DNA of 64,000 nt from Gracilariopsis chorda (lineage: Eukaryota > Rhodophyta > Florideophyceae > Gracilariales > Gracilariaceae): positions 1-64,000 of the forward strand of contig NBIV01000177.1 of assembly GCA_003194525.1 (NCBI GenBank), written 5' to 3'. The notes under the pieces were generated by a model. It did not search any database, had not been told where the DNA came from, and was given only the letters and a program-made list of their open reading frames with translations. The translations under genes were made by a program, and so were the position numbers. Positions 9,863 to 19,323 of this stretch are shown here, piece after piece (the stretch's first letter is position 1; each line of letters starts with the position of its first letter).

Positions 9863-12800
9863 GGCGACGAGAGTTAGTGCCTCAACACCGTCGCCCGTGC
9901 CGATGGGCAGCTTCGCATAGGACTGCTCTACCGAGGCGCAAACCCATGGGTGAGCCTTTGGAAGTCAATTTCACTCACATCTTTGTGACAAAACTTGCGA
10001 AAGAGCGTAACCGCTCTCGAGCAGACGGATTCTGTGTCGATATTGGAGCACCGAAATCAGTCATTGGAGTTAAGGAACTTAAGCGTGTCCTTTCGGATCA
10101 CAAGCTTAGACTGCCGAGACTTCGAAAGTTACCGTCTCACACGCGCTTCAAGTTTGCTGATGCCACGTTTGAGTCGCTTGGACAGGTAGATATTCACCTC
10201 GCTACACCTCCCAACGTTAGCCCTATCCTGGTGACGATGGACGTCGTATCAGCGGACATTCCAGCTCTGCTTGGAATGGATATCCTTGACCGCGAATCCC
10301 TTATAGCAGACACAGTGGCGAACCGTCTAACGCACAGGGCACAGGTGCACACTAATGGAGATCAAGCCACGTTCGTAGATGGCTGGTCTGTACCTCTACA
10401 CCGTTCTGCCAGTGGTCATGTGTTTGTTGATATGTGTTTCCCGACTCAAACAAACTTCACAAGGACACAGCTACACAAGCTACACAGGCAATTCTTTCAC
10501 CCGGCAGCTGATAAACTCTTCGCGTTGATTAAGAGAGCAAGGCCCGAGGAAGCAACGCCTCAGACATTGGCAGTTCTAAAAGACCTTAGCAAGAGATGCG
10601 ACCCATGCCAGAGAATTCAGAATGCCCCGAGCCGCTTTCGTGTTTCATTTGGGGCGGAAAATGTCCGCTTTAACGAAAGTGTTCTCATTGATATTATGTA
10701 TATCAATGGAAAACCCGTGCTGCATATCGTTGACGAAGGAACTCGCTTCTCGGCTGCCACCTTCCTTCCAGACGTGTCTACCAGGACCATATGGAAGAAA
10801 ATTCTCACATGCTGGATAGCCATCTATACTGGGATTCCCAATCGAATGTTAGTAGATCAAGGTAGTGCTTTTGGGCAACTATTCATCGAAATCGCAGCGA
10901 TATCTAACATTGAGGTCGATAGAACTGGTGTGGAAGCCCACTCGAGCCTTGGGCTGGGCGAACGCTATCACCATCCTCTAAGGCAGACATACCGAAAGAT
11001 CATGGTACAGAACCCTTCCACGGAGCCAGAAATAGCACTCGCGGCATCAGTGAAGGCTATGAACGATACGCTTGGGCCGGAAGGACTGGTACCATCAGCA
11101 TTGGTTTTCGGTGAGTTCCCTCCTGTGCGCACTAGATCCGAACCTCAGAGAACCAAGGCAACATTGGCAAGTCGGGCAGAGGTAGCAAACATCGCTCGAA
11201 CCGAGATGGAAAGGTGCATGGCAAAACTAAGGATCGATCGTGCCCTCAAGCACAGAGTACCACCAGCCTGCGACTCGGCGTACCAGGTTGGTGATAAAGT
11301 ACTGGTCTGGAGGGAGAAAATCGTCGATAGCCGTATTGGAGAATGGCTAGGCCCGTTCACTATCAATGCAGTAGATGAGCTGAAGAAGCTGGTATACGTC
11401 CAAGACGTCCCGATAGGAGCAGCAAAGCCGTTCAATCTAGCTCAAGTGAAACGCTACTACGAGCCAGAGATGATAGCAAACTCATTCTTCTCCAGTCTGA
11501 ACAAGTGCTTCGAACCGTTTCGATCCGTAGAGGAAGAGAAGGATGGCATCTACTTGACCGAGGTTATCGACAAGAATGACCCAAGAGCAAGCACAAAGGA
11601 GATGGACGAAGCTAAGAAAACGGAAATCAAGAATCTCTTGGACCGTGGAACCTTTAAGGTAATCCTGAAGGAAGATGTGCCTACCGATGGGAACATACTG
11701 CCTGGTCGTTTCGTCTTGTCCATCAAATCTACGGATGATGGGCGGGTGAAGTATAAGGCTCGCTTCGTAATTGGAGGACATCGGGACAAGCTGAAGCATA
11801 TGATGGTACACTCGACGACAACTCTGCAACCTTCATCAATCAGACTCCTCTTATCCCTTGCTATGATTCATGGCTTTGATATCTGGACATCCGATGTCCG
11901 ACAGGCATATTTACAAGCTGCCGAACCCATCCTTCGTGACGTTTTCATCACCAAGCCTGTTCCAGAGTTCGAACTGGACCCTTCGCAATGCCTTCAGCTG
12001 CTGAAGCCACTCTACGGTCTCTGCGAGTCGGGTGACCTATGGCATCAAACCATAGACCAACATCATCTGAAGGACTTGGGCATGACTCCACTACGATCGG
12101 ACCCTGCACTGTACATCCAAATGAAAGAAGGACTTCTGAAGGGTATATCTGGTGGTTACGTGGACGATTTGTTGAGAGCAGGCGAAGGTGAGTTCAAGAA
12201 GCTCTGCGCAAAAACCAACGAGAGGTTTGACATGGGAGAGGAGCAAGGTTTGCCTTGCAGCTTCACTGGGTTCTCTTTAGAAAGAAAACCAGATTCAACC
12301 ATTGTGCAGGAGCAACACTCGTATTTGAAGAAGCTGGAGGAACTCCCACCAGATGCAAAGTTTTCCTCATTTCGGTCTATGCGTATGAAGTTGGCCTGGC
12401 TTGCCAATACTAGACCTGATTGTCTATTTGAGATCTCACAGCTTGCGCAGGTGACCGAAGCGATCTTCAAGAATGATCAGAAGAGTGTGATACGGCAATT
12501 GAATCGGGCTGTGAAGTACGCGAAGAGCAACATACTTTCTCTCCGAGTTCCGAGATTGAACCGCGAAACACTAAGAGTCATAGGCTACTCGGACTCTTCT
12601 TTCGCAAATAATAGGGATATGTCTTCGCAGCTTGGTCACATTGTCTTCCTTGGAGACGATACGGATAATGTCGTACCGATACATTTCAAGTCTTACAAGG
12701 CTAAGCGAGTGACAAGATCCGCGATGGCGGGCGAAGTAATTGCTTTCAGCGACCTCTTCGATGTCGCAACCACGCTCGCAGCCGAGATGAGCCTTATCAT

Positions 12801-13077
12801 GAATCGAGAAATACCGGTACAGCTCTTTACGGACAGCAAATCGCTATTTGATGTCATATCAAAAGGATCCAGAACTTCCGAAAAGCGACTCATGCTGGAC
12901 ATCGCCGCAGCTAGGCAGGGATTCAAGAGCAAGGTTATATCGGACATCGGCTTCGTGCGAAGCTCACATAATGTGGCGGACGGGCTGACGAAGACAATGC
13001 ATCAAGCTGCTCTGAAGAACATCCTGAAGACTGGCACTCTTCAGATACAGCCGGAGCAATGGGTCATTAGAAACTAA
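9790..13077 (+). CDS. copia pol polyprotein (protease-integrase-RT-RNase H)
   Basis: This is an uninterrupted frame of about 1095 codons. The protease motif CVDIGAPKS lies near 10036-10062, with DIG in place of the usual DTG. The integrase shows a GAG-pre-integrase-like HX4H plus CX2C zinc half and catalytic residues D (10690), D (10855) and E (10960); the last two are 34 residues apart, as expected for D,D-35-E. RT has the copia-type block DVRQAYLQA and the YVDD box at 12157-12168, and RNase H follows with YSDSSFAN, E and FTDSKS. The formal start is a TTG, so translation probably comes by frameshift from gag. This copy looks recently active or close to it. Confidence 0.85.
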   Translation: MVHKPCGGYYGSRKDAPSITVFSVGRRELVPQHRRPCRWAASHRTALPRRKPMGEPLEVNFTHIFVTKLAKERNRSRADGFCVDIGAPKSVIGVKELKRVLSDHKLRLPRLRKLPSHTRFKFADATFESLGQVDIHLATPPNVSPILVTMDVVSADIPALLGMDILDRESLIADTVANRLTHRAQVHTNGDQATFVDGWSVPLHRSASGHVFVDMCFPTQTNFTRTQLHKLHRQFFHPAADKLFALIKRARPEEATPQTLAVLKDLSKRCDPCQRIQNAPSRFRVSFGAENVRFNESVLIDIMYINGKPVLHIVDEGTRFSAATFLPDVSTRTIWKKILTCWIAIYTGIPNRMLVDQGSAFGQLFIEIAAISNIEVDRTGVEAHSSLGLGERYHHPLRQTYRKIMVQNPSTEPEIALAASVKAMNDTLGPEGLVPSALVFGEFPPVRTRSEPQRTKATLASRAEVANIARTEMERCMAKLRIDRALKHRVPPACDSAYQVGDKVLVWREKIVDSRIGEWLGPFTINAVDELKKLVYVQDVPIGAAKPFNLAQVKRYYEPEMIANSFFSSLNKCFEPFRSVEEEKDGIYLTEVIDKNDPRASTKEMDEAKKTEIKNLLDRGTFKVILKEDVPTDGNILPGRFVLSIKSTDDGRVKYKARFVIGGHRDKLKHMMVHSTTTLQPSSIRLLLSLAMIHGFDIWTSDVRQAYLQAAEPILRDVFITKPVPEFELDPSQCLQLLKPLYGLCESGDLWHQTIDQHHLKDLGMTPLRSDPALYIQMKEGLLKGISGGYVDDLLRAGEGEFKKLCAKTNERFDMGEEQGLPCSFTGFSLERKPDSTIVQEQHSYLKKLEELPPDAKFSSFRSMRMKLAWLANTRPDCLFEISQLAQVTEAIFKNDQKSVIRQLNRAVKYAKSNILSLRVPRLNRETLRVIGYSDSSFANNRDMSSQLGHIVFLGDDTDNVVPIHFKSYKAKRVTRSAMAGEVIAFSDLFDVATTLAAEMSLIMNREIPVQLFTDSKSLFDVISKGSRTSEKRLMLDIAAARQGFKSKVISDIGFVRSSHNVADGLTKTMHQAALKNILKTGTLQIQPEQWVIRN

Positions 13078-13181
13078 GGATGAACGGGATCTTTATTTTT
13101 AAAGGTCATCTCACGGACTTCCGCGATTTATATCTTCTCTTTTGTCTCACCGACGCAGGAACGCAAAGCCGACAAACTAAG

Positions 13182-13814
13182 TCACAGCGGTTTCTTCTCT
13201 TCGCTATCAAGAATTTCTTGGCGATCCCCATCGACTAATGCGCAGTGGTCAACGTCATTTCCGGCGTGTATGCGGACAATGAAAAGACCTTCGCATTGCA
13301 TTGACAGCCATTCGAACTTGTTTTCGCAAAACTGCTTATCCGAAATCTTCCTGAAGTTGAGACCCTTTTGCAAGCTGTGCAAGAACCGCTGAGTACTTCC
13401 TATCGAACGAAATGGATCGGAACTCTCCTCGAATGCATTCATAATGTTCGCACCCACTTCGTAACCGCAGTGACGCGCAGCCGCACTCGCAATTGAATAT
13501 CCCAGACAATTCCCTTCTTGACTGCATTCGACGATGGGAGTGGAAGGTTCGATGAGGTACTTCTTCGCTTCTTCGCTGACGCCGCGCGCACCTGGACCTT
13601 GCTTCGTGATGGAGAACCCAGGGTGATCAAGACACCACGCCCGAATTTTGTCGCGTATAATGATGTTGGCACGACGCCAGTTCGCTTTCGTTATGCGCGG
13701 CTTTGGAGGCGGAGGACACGGCATCTCTTTGGCATTGGCAGTTTCCGCGGTGACGCGGAAAGAAACGTTTTTCCATGCGCGTAATTGTAAGGAAGAGATG
13801 TCGATCGCAAACAT
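13182..13814 (-). CDS. Small cysteine-protease-like protein (OTU/papain-like), tentative
   Basis: From the ATG at 13812-13814 this frame encodes 210 residues; the open frame extends upstream only through a tRNA-like sequence. The N-terminal third is basic with helical character. The centre has SQEGNCLGYSIASA, which resembles the DGNC-L nucleophile motif of OTU-type cysteine proteases. Some 85 residues later DHCALVDGDRQEILDSE resembles the His-containing strand with a following acidic residue. I therefore suggest a cysteine-protease fold with Cys and His in place, without claiming activity. It lies antisense to, and 105 bases past, copia pol. It may belong to a mobile element, some of which carry OTU-like or Ulp1-like proteases, or be a host gene of unknown role. 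Confidence 0.4.
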   Translation of the reverse strand: MFAIDISSLQLRAWKNVSFRVTAETANAKEMPCPPPPKPRITKANWRRANIIIRDKIRAWCLDHPGFSITKQGPGARGVSEEAKKYLIEPSTPIVECSQEGNCLGYSIASAAARHCGYEVGANIMNAFEESSDPFRSIGSTQRFLHSLQKGLNFRKISDKQFCENKFEWLSMQCEGLFIVRIHAGNDVDHCALVDGDRQEILDSEEKKPL

Positions 13815-13847
13815 ATTGTCGATGCAATTTTGCGCGCTACAAGTGGT

Positions 13848-13873
13848 GAGGGTTCGAATCCCTCTATCCGTAC
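13848..13873 (+). tRNA. tRNA 3'-half-like sequence (T arm)
   Basis: GAGGGTTCGAATCCCTC forms a perfect T arm with the universal TTCGAAT loop and is followed by a 3' acceptor-like strand TATCCGT. I could not find the matching 5' acceptor ACGGATA or a D arm within about 120 bases upstream, nor just downstream in a permuted arrangement. It is probably a tRNA fragment or tRNA-derived repeat, not a complete gene. Confidence 0.35.
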
Positions 13874-14263
13874 TCCTAATACGTCCACCAACATGTTGGT
13901 GGCGTAAATACGGCCAGCTGCAAGCACGCCCGCGCGCGTTACGGTGCAATCGCCGGCCATCACTTTCTCAATGGTGTACTCCGCGCTGTTGTTGGTCGCC
14001 ATCGCTTACGACGCTTGTGCAATCGCTCGTGTTTCGCGCTACTACACAACGGGACGAACCTTCACCCGGAGGTCTAGGAGGTGCCTGGTAGTAACGGGAG
14101 ACAGAGAGACGCACGCCGTGGCTGGACAAGCGCCGTTGCGGATCGTGTGACTGGAGGGAGTGTAGGTTGTAGGGGTGCTTACGTAGGGGAGAGCGCTGTG
14201 ATCTCGTTTTGAATCGAGATGCGCGTGGCTTAATTTAATATATTTATTTTTAAGTCACACAGT

Positions 14264-14290
14264 GCGCTGTGCCAATCTGTGGCACAGCGC
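14264..14290. repeat. Inverted repeat, 10-bp arms
   Basis: GCGCTGTGCC and GGCACAGCGC are separated by seven bases. It is a stable hairpin in DNA or RNA next to an AT-rich tract. No U-run follows, so it is not a Pol III or bacterial-type terminator. Confidence 0.6.
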
Positions 14291-15728
14291 GCTCGCAACG
14301 CCGCATATAAGTGTAGTGTACTTTACGCATTGCGCGAAAGGACGAGGAGGAAGAGGAATAGAATCAGTAAACAAGTCGCTCGACAAATTTACTGACCAAA
14401 CGCGAAGAAACGCGTTTGTCCTCTCTACGTTGCGCTCGAACCAACCACGTTGATCGTACAACGTGCCAAGCGCAACGCACAGCAACCGCGTTCAACCGAC
14501 AGTTACCAATGGCATTATAACGTGCTATGAACGAAATTCATAATTATGCTCACATTGATTGCAGGCCATGGTCTTTGATGCTTGTTTGAAGCTACATTTT
14601 TGAGAAATCAACTATTTTCTACTTTTAAAGGGACGCCGTGGGAGAGCTTGAGACATGTTGCGCTTTCATCCGAACTAGTGGTATTGGTATGGCGGAGACA
14701 GCACAAAAGGCATGGTACGAGGTGTGTGTTTGGTGGGAAATCTAGTCTTCCGTCCTTCTGCTCCCACGTCGATTTGCAGTTGCAGTTACGAGTTGATCGG
14801 ACTAAAGTACGAAAAAGTAGCCACTATTTGCCGTAAGTGTAGGGAATCAACGGCATATACATGTTGCGTTTGGAAAGTAAGCTTCGGATAGGAGGCCAGA
14901 TATCCTCTTGTGTCGCGTATGGTGTAGGCAGTGTGCCTGTCTATCTTCCTCATTAGCCAGAATATGAATATAGACTTTTTAGAAATTGAGATATGTCATG
15001 GTATCTCATACATGAATCTCACCGAAAAAGATGGTTCGTTTGAAATTTACCCTTCAAGCCTTGAAGTTTCTCATTTAACTCTACCGAGGACACTCCCGTA
15101 TGAGGTGGCATGATGGAACCTCACAGAACAAAATCATCCCAGCCCGGCATAGTAGAACTATATTTATCTTTAGCAAGGGTAGAAGGCTCGTCGGAGTTAA
15201 CATGAGCAGGGTCATACACTGCAAAGTTGGTCATAATCTTTAAAACCGGCGTAGACCGGAGGGCTTTGACACTGTTGAATAGTGTAAAGCTGCGGTTGTT
15301 TGTCACACAGACTGCTTCACGCTAAGAAAGAAATATAAAAATTGGAAGCAACATAGCTTGAATGCTAGGATAAGTGGAAGCAGGTACTGATATGACGACT
15401 TTGGGCTCAACCTAAGGTAGTAGTTTCAAGGTCAATGTCGATGAATCGTTCATCACGCATTTCCGCCATTGAACGTGGAGTTTGCGCAGCAATAGAACAT
15501 GTATCAGATAGAAGTGGATCGAGAAATTCTTGAAGTTACCACTTCCATGGCTTCATTTTGGTGCTTGTTGGGATCTACAGCAGTTGCTCCTCAGAGCCCT
15601 TCGGTGTGCGGAGTAGATGTCTCAGATCCACGGGGGAAAGGAAAAAAGAGAGAGGGCACGTCCATCTCGCTCAACCTCGATCGTGGGTCAACGAGGGATG
15701 CCCTTACGTTTTTGCTCTCTCCGTGTTT

Positions 15729-15758
15729 TCACTGTCTCTGACTGTTCAGAGACAGTGA
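15729..15758. repeat. Inverted repeat, 13-bp arms, 4-nt loop
   Basis: TCACTGTCTCTGA and TCAGAGACAGTGA flank the loop CTGT. The arms are perfect. No gene is assigned nearby. Confidence 0.65.
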
Positions 15759-15957
15759 CAGGGGGATCGAGGAATGTAGACCTCTGTCTTTTTGACCTGG
15801 AGCGCACCGGGCGACAAGGCCGTGTGAAGTCACCGTGACCGCTGGTTCCTGCCACAACTTCATCTAGTGCCAGACCCCCACTTGGTGTGTTGCTCTGAAG
15901 CTGAGCGTAACAGCGCTCCTTTCGGGATAATTTGCTGTCAACAGGTGATGTGCGCCG

Positions 15958-15988
15958 ATTGTCTTCGAAATAATATTTCGAAGACAAT
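15958..15988. repeat. Inverted repeat, 14-bp arms, 3-nt loop
   Basis: ATTGTCTTCGAAAT and ATTTCGAAGACAAT flank AAT. It is a near-perfect palindrome of 31 bases, possibly the tip of a MITE or a cruciform. Confidence 0.65.
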
Positions 15989-17915
15989 CCGTAGTTGCAT
16001 GAATCATGACCATACTTAGATCGATTCGCAACGTTTGCTGACCAGTATCTCTAGCATACTCTTTACAACACGTAACTCTTACGAGGCGCTCTGCTCTGAG
16101 TATTAGCTGACGGCGAGTGGAGAAGGGGACGCACTGGGGCGCTGAGCTCTGCTGAAAACAAGGCTTCAGATTCCACGGGCAAACTGTCCTACGCAGAACT
16201 CTCTGAGAGAGTTACTAGTGCTGACGGAAACGTAGAATAGTGACTAGTCTTAGAGTCCCAAAATACCCCCCCCTCCCCCCTCCCACGCATTTGGAGGAGA
16301 GCTGAAACGCAATGCAGCTCATAGGGGCAGCTGACGGTGAGCCGACACTCCACTTCACCCCCTTCAATAGGGCTGATGACCCGGGAGGTCGTTAAACTCG
16401 TCCAAGCGATCGGTCAGCTTGCCGATCGCCCTCGCGGACCTGGGTGGCACGTCCTTAAAATGCCCCCATCTAGCTGCATGCACGCAATAGGTCAAGAGCC
16501 GGTCATCAGAGTAAGCTCCTACCGCCGTTTTCCCTGAATTTTTCGTTCTGAAGGAAGAGCTCCTACGGAGCCACTGGACGGGGGTTTTCCAGGGGTTTTC
16601 TCGGAGGGGCTACGCTGGGTTTGGATGACTGTGAAAGGCTACGGACTGGTTCTTGCACCTGATCTCGCCGATGATATGATGATTAGGTCGCTTTGATTTA
16701 TGCTGGTACTGCGGACTGATGGGAACGTCTGCTTTCCAGATTAGGGAACAACATATTACTCTGTCGTGGCCCATATGGAACCACGATGCTAAATCGCTTT
16801 GAGTTGGATGCCTGCTGTGGTGAGGAAGGTACTGGCGAGACCCGATAAGGGCACCCGCAGTTCCTGCAGTTCCGCCCGTCGAGGTGTGCCGACCTTCCGA
16901 AAAGGCTACAAAAGACTATGCAGTTCCGCCGGATGAGGAAGCCAAATGGAGATGCGACTGGGTCTATTAGGGGAATTTAGCCGTCGAATAGATAATTAGC
17001 CTTCTACTTGTACAAAGTGAATACCGTTGCCTTGGAATTAGAGGCACGTGCCCGTAAACACATACACACACACGCAGACGCATGTAAGTTTTTGCATAAA
17101 CAACGCCTCATTATGCCGAAGAAAGCCTGTTGATGAGATATAAGCCCACTGTGGGAGGAGTTCACCGCAAATTCCAACCGCATACAGCATATCCTGAGCG
17201 GAGCTCGCACTGTAGGAACAAGAGTGTAGATGCTAAAGTACGCACACGCAAAAGAATGAGGAAGCACAATATTAGGCTTGAGCTGAGAAACCAATAAAGG
17301 GGTAAGGGTTAGCAATCTAGCTATTAGTACAATGAAGCACGTTTTTGAAAGATCTACGAAGAAGAGTGGAAAATGAAAAGAACTGCCTGATATGATGTAA
17401 GAAAGACGTGTGAACGTCTTGTTTGTTGCGAAAGGGATGGGTAAGGTGTGGTGAGAGTGCCGAAAGGATTGTTGCTGAAGAAATGGCGATGTGTATGTGA
17501 TTGTGTGTGACAGATGGGACTGGCGATGAAAAAGAGTCGTAGTGGCGTTGTAGAAAGCCGAGGTTCTTTCAGAATAATGTTCTACCACGTAATCGAAATT
17601 AGGAAAGCGGCGCGCATATAAACAACAACAGCTGAGTCAGTGATGGTTATGGATATACAGACATGTGAAAGGGGTAAACAGTTTGCAGAATGAAGCAGCA
17701 AACGGAGCACTTGGAGTTTCACGTACCAGCAAGCAAGGTTGGAGTAAGAGTTATGCACTCGATACTACATGTCAAAATCACTGAACGGAAGAAAGCAAGG
17801 TACAGAAGTGGGTGGTAGAGAATGGCAGAGAACAAGCGGCGGCAGCATCAACAAGAGCAAATAAGAGGGTAGGTAGCCAAGTAGTCAAGAGAGGATTTAC
17901 TAAAGAGGAAAACAG

Positions 17916-18923
17916 TCACAAGTTAAGAGCGGCGAAGAAGTGTGGGAAATCATTCCGGGGAGGTGAATGGAACCAAGTGTTGGCGACCCATAGATGATGA
18001 ACAACAGTGCCGTGAAGTTGTGTAGCAGGCGTGGTACACGACTGATGTTGCACAACACTATGTACGACAGAATTGGGTGCAGCATTTGGAGGCGAGTTGT
18101 TCAGCGAGATAGGAAGATTGGGGGTGTGAAAAGGATGTTGTGAAGGAATGGATGGAAGGTTGGGATATGCTAAGCGTGGCCGCAGGTGGAAACAGTGCAG
18201 GTGTAAGGGGTCGAAAGGCAATTGTTGGGGTTGATATGGGGGGAGTGAAAACTGGTGGTGTGTGGTGGGGTGAGGTGTGACGGAGTGAAACGGGCCGTTG
18301 TGGGGGAATGCACGATCGGAAGAAGGGGAAGTGGCGAATGGATCGTGAACAAGAGGCAAGGAAAAGGTGGGTTGCGCGGGCGGGGAGTGAGAGCGAGGGG
18401 AGTGAGAGCGAGGGGATTTCGAAGGAGACTCACGAAACGCGACTCGAAAGTGATTGTCAGAAGAAGTGGAGGAAGACAGCATAGAGGGAAGACGTTGATA
18501 ATCTTCCCATCGAAGTTCCTCAACGCTCTTATGACGAAACGGCGGTAGCAAAGAGATGGAGAGAGCGCGGAGATTGGGGTTGACGTCTGTGATGGCGGAC
18601 AGCCTGTGCGGCACGCCGATGGTGCCGGTGGCGGGGGGGGGAGCCGTGGTGGGGAAGGTGCGGGAAACGGATGGCGGGGAGTTTGTGGGGCTGGGTGGCG
18701 CGTTGGATGGGGGCGGATTGGGAGGAACGGAGATGCAGAGAGCGGCGATTAGGGTGTCGAGACGCTCTGCCACGGCTAAGAGATCGGGGCGAGTGGGCGG
18801 GGGAGCTGGCGGGGGAGCTGGCGGAGGGGACGGCGGTGACGGCGGTGACGGGGCGGTGGCGCCGTTCTGCTGCCCGGGCGACGACGGCGGCGGCGGCGGC
18901 GACGCGGTGCGCGGCGACGTCAT
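17916..18923 (-). CDS. Proline-rich protein with a nucleoporin-like EELRWEDYQ motif
   Basis: From the ATG at 18921-18923 the frame encodes 335 residues. The first 45 are Pro/Ser/Ala-rich, then a short helical segment (DLLAVAERLDTLIAAL), more Pro-rich sequence, and a segment KSVEELRWEDYQRL around residue 130. The latter resembles the SFEELRxEDY motif found near the end of the FG region in Nup98/Nup116 nucleoporins. The remainder is Pro/His/Ser-rich with few FG pairs, so a real Nup98 assignment is weak. The longer open frame upstream of this ATG is created by a GCGGCCGCGAAGCGAAA-type minisatellite and is not credible coding. A divergent Pro-rich ORF at 24332 begins similarly. Confidence 0.4.
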   Translation of the reverse strand: MTSPRTASPPPPPSSPGQQNGATAPSPPSPPSPPPAPPPAPPPTRPDLLAVAERLDTLIAALCISVPPNPPPSNAPPSPTNSPPSVSRTFPTTAPPPATGTIGVPHRLSAITDVNPNLRALSISLLPPFRHKSVEELRWEDYQRLPSMLSSSTSSDNHFRVAFRESPSKSPRSHSPRSHSPPAQPTFSLPLVHDPFATSPSSDRAFPHNGPFHSVTPHPTTHHQFSLPPYQPQQLPFDPLHLHCFHLRPRLAYPNLPSIPSQHPFHTPNLPISLNNSPPNAAPNSVVHSVVQHQSCTTPATQLHGTVVHHLWVANTWFHSPPRNDFPHFFAALNL

Positions 18924-18939
18924 GAGCGGATGGAAAGCG

Positions 18940-19100
18940 GCCGCGAAGCGGAAGCGGCCGCGCGAAGCGAAAGCGGCCGCGAAGCGAAAGCGGCCGCGAA
19001 GCGAAAGCGGCCGCGAAGCGAAAGCGGGCGCGAAGTGGCGAAGCGAAAGTGGTCGCGGAGCGAAAGCGGCGCAAAGCGAAAGCGGCGCGACGCGAAAGGC
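18940..19100. repeat. GC-rich minisatellite, about 18-bp unit
   Basis: Variants of the unit GCGGCCGCGAAGCGAAA are repeated roughly nine times, cleanest at 18955-19025 and decaying to the right. It lies just upstream of the Pro-rich ORF start at 18923 and keeps frames open on both strands. Confidence 0.75.
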
Positions 19101-19227
19101 GCTTCGTGCGGAACAGCAGGCTGCGCATGCAAGAAAGAGCTGCATGCCGAGAGCGGATCACGGCATTTAAGATTGTCGGGAGCAACTTGGCGCACGTGCT
19201 GCGCGACGGCGGCTTACACGCTGACAT

Positions 19228-19319
19228 GTTGCTGGATTCAGCGGTAGCGGGCGAGTGGCGCGCGAAATGTAAAGTGTCTGTTGTATCAATGTGTCGGTAT
19301 GTCTTACCAAGTTTATTGC
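19228..19319 (+). repeat. Left arm of 92-bp palindrome
   Basis: Its reverse complement matches 23942-24033 with about 87 of 92 identities. The arms meet at the TTAA into which the piggyBac-like element and the MITE are inserted. Confidence 0.85.
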
Positions 19320-19323
19320 TTAA

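Larger units (their letters stand above)
9086..13077 (+). mobile_element. Ty1/copia retrotransposon, 5'-truncated
   Basis: Protease, integrase, RT and RNase H occur in that order, with integrase before RT, which defines Ty1/copia. The 5' LTR and gag start are missing because the gypsy LTR abuts gag. I cannot find a 3' LTR after the pol stop: the next 100 bases are AT-rich and then an unrelated antisense ORF begins. The pol frame is open for more than 1000 codons, in contrast to the gypsy neighbour. Confidence 0.85.
13874..17915. other. About 4 kb without a confident gene
   Basis: Open frames here are short or low in sense on both strands. The stretch holds a GC hairpin at 14264-14290, AT-rich DNA around 14230-14255, a 13-bp-arm hairpin at 15729-15758, a 14-bp-arm hairpin at 15958-15988 and a C-rich run at 16266-16285. 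A frame at 17004-17588 on the minus strand is open but compositionally random. Confidence 0.5.

Noticed and set aside
16630..16980. Possible structured RNA (ATGATGA and CTGA boxes)
   Set aside because: The boxes fit a C/D snoRNA loosely, but no terminal stem or guide could be recognised.
17004..17588. 194-codon minus-strand frame
   Set aside because: No domain, no homology I recognise, and a composition typical of chance frames.
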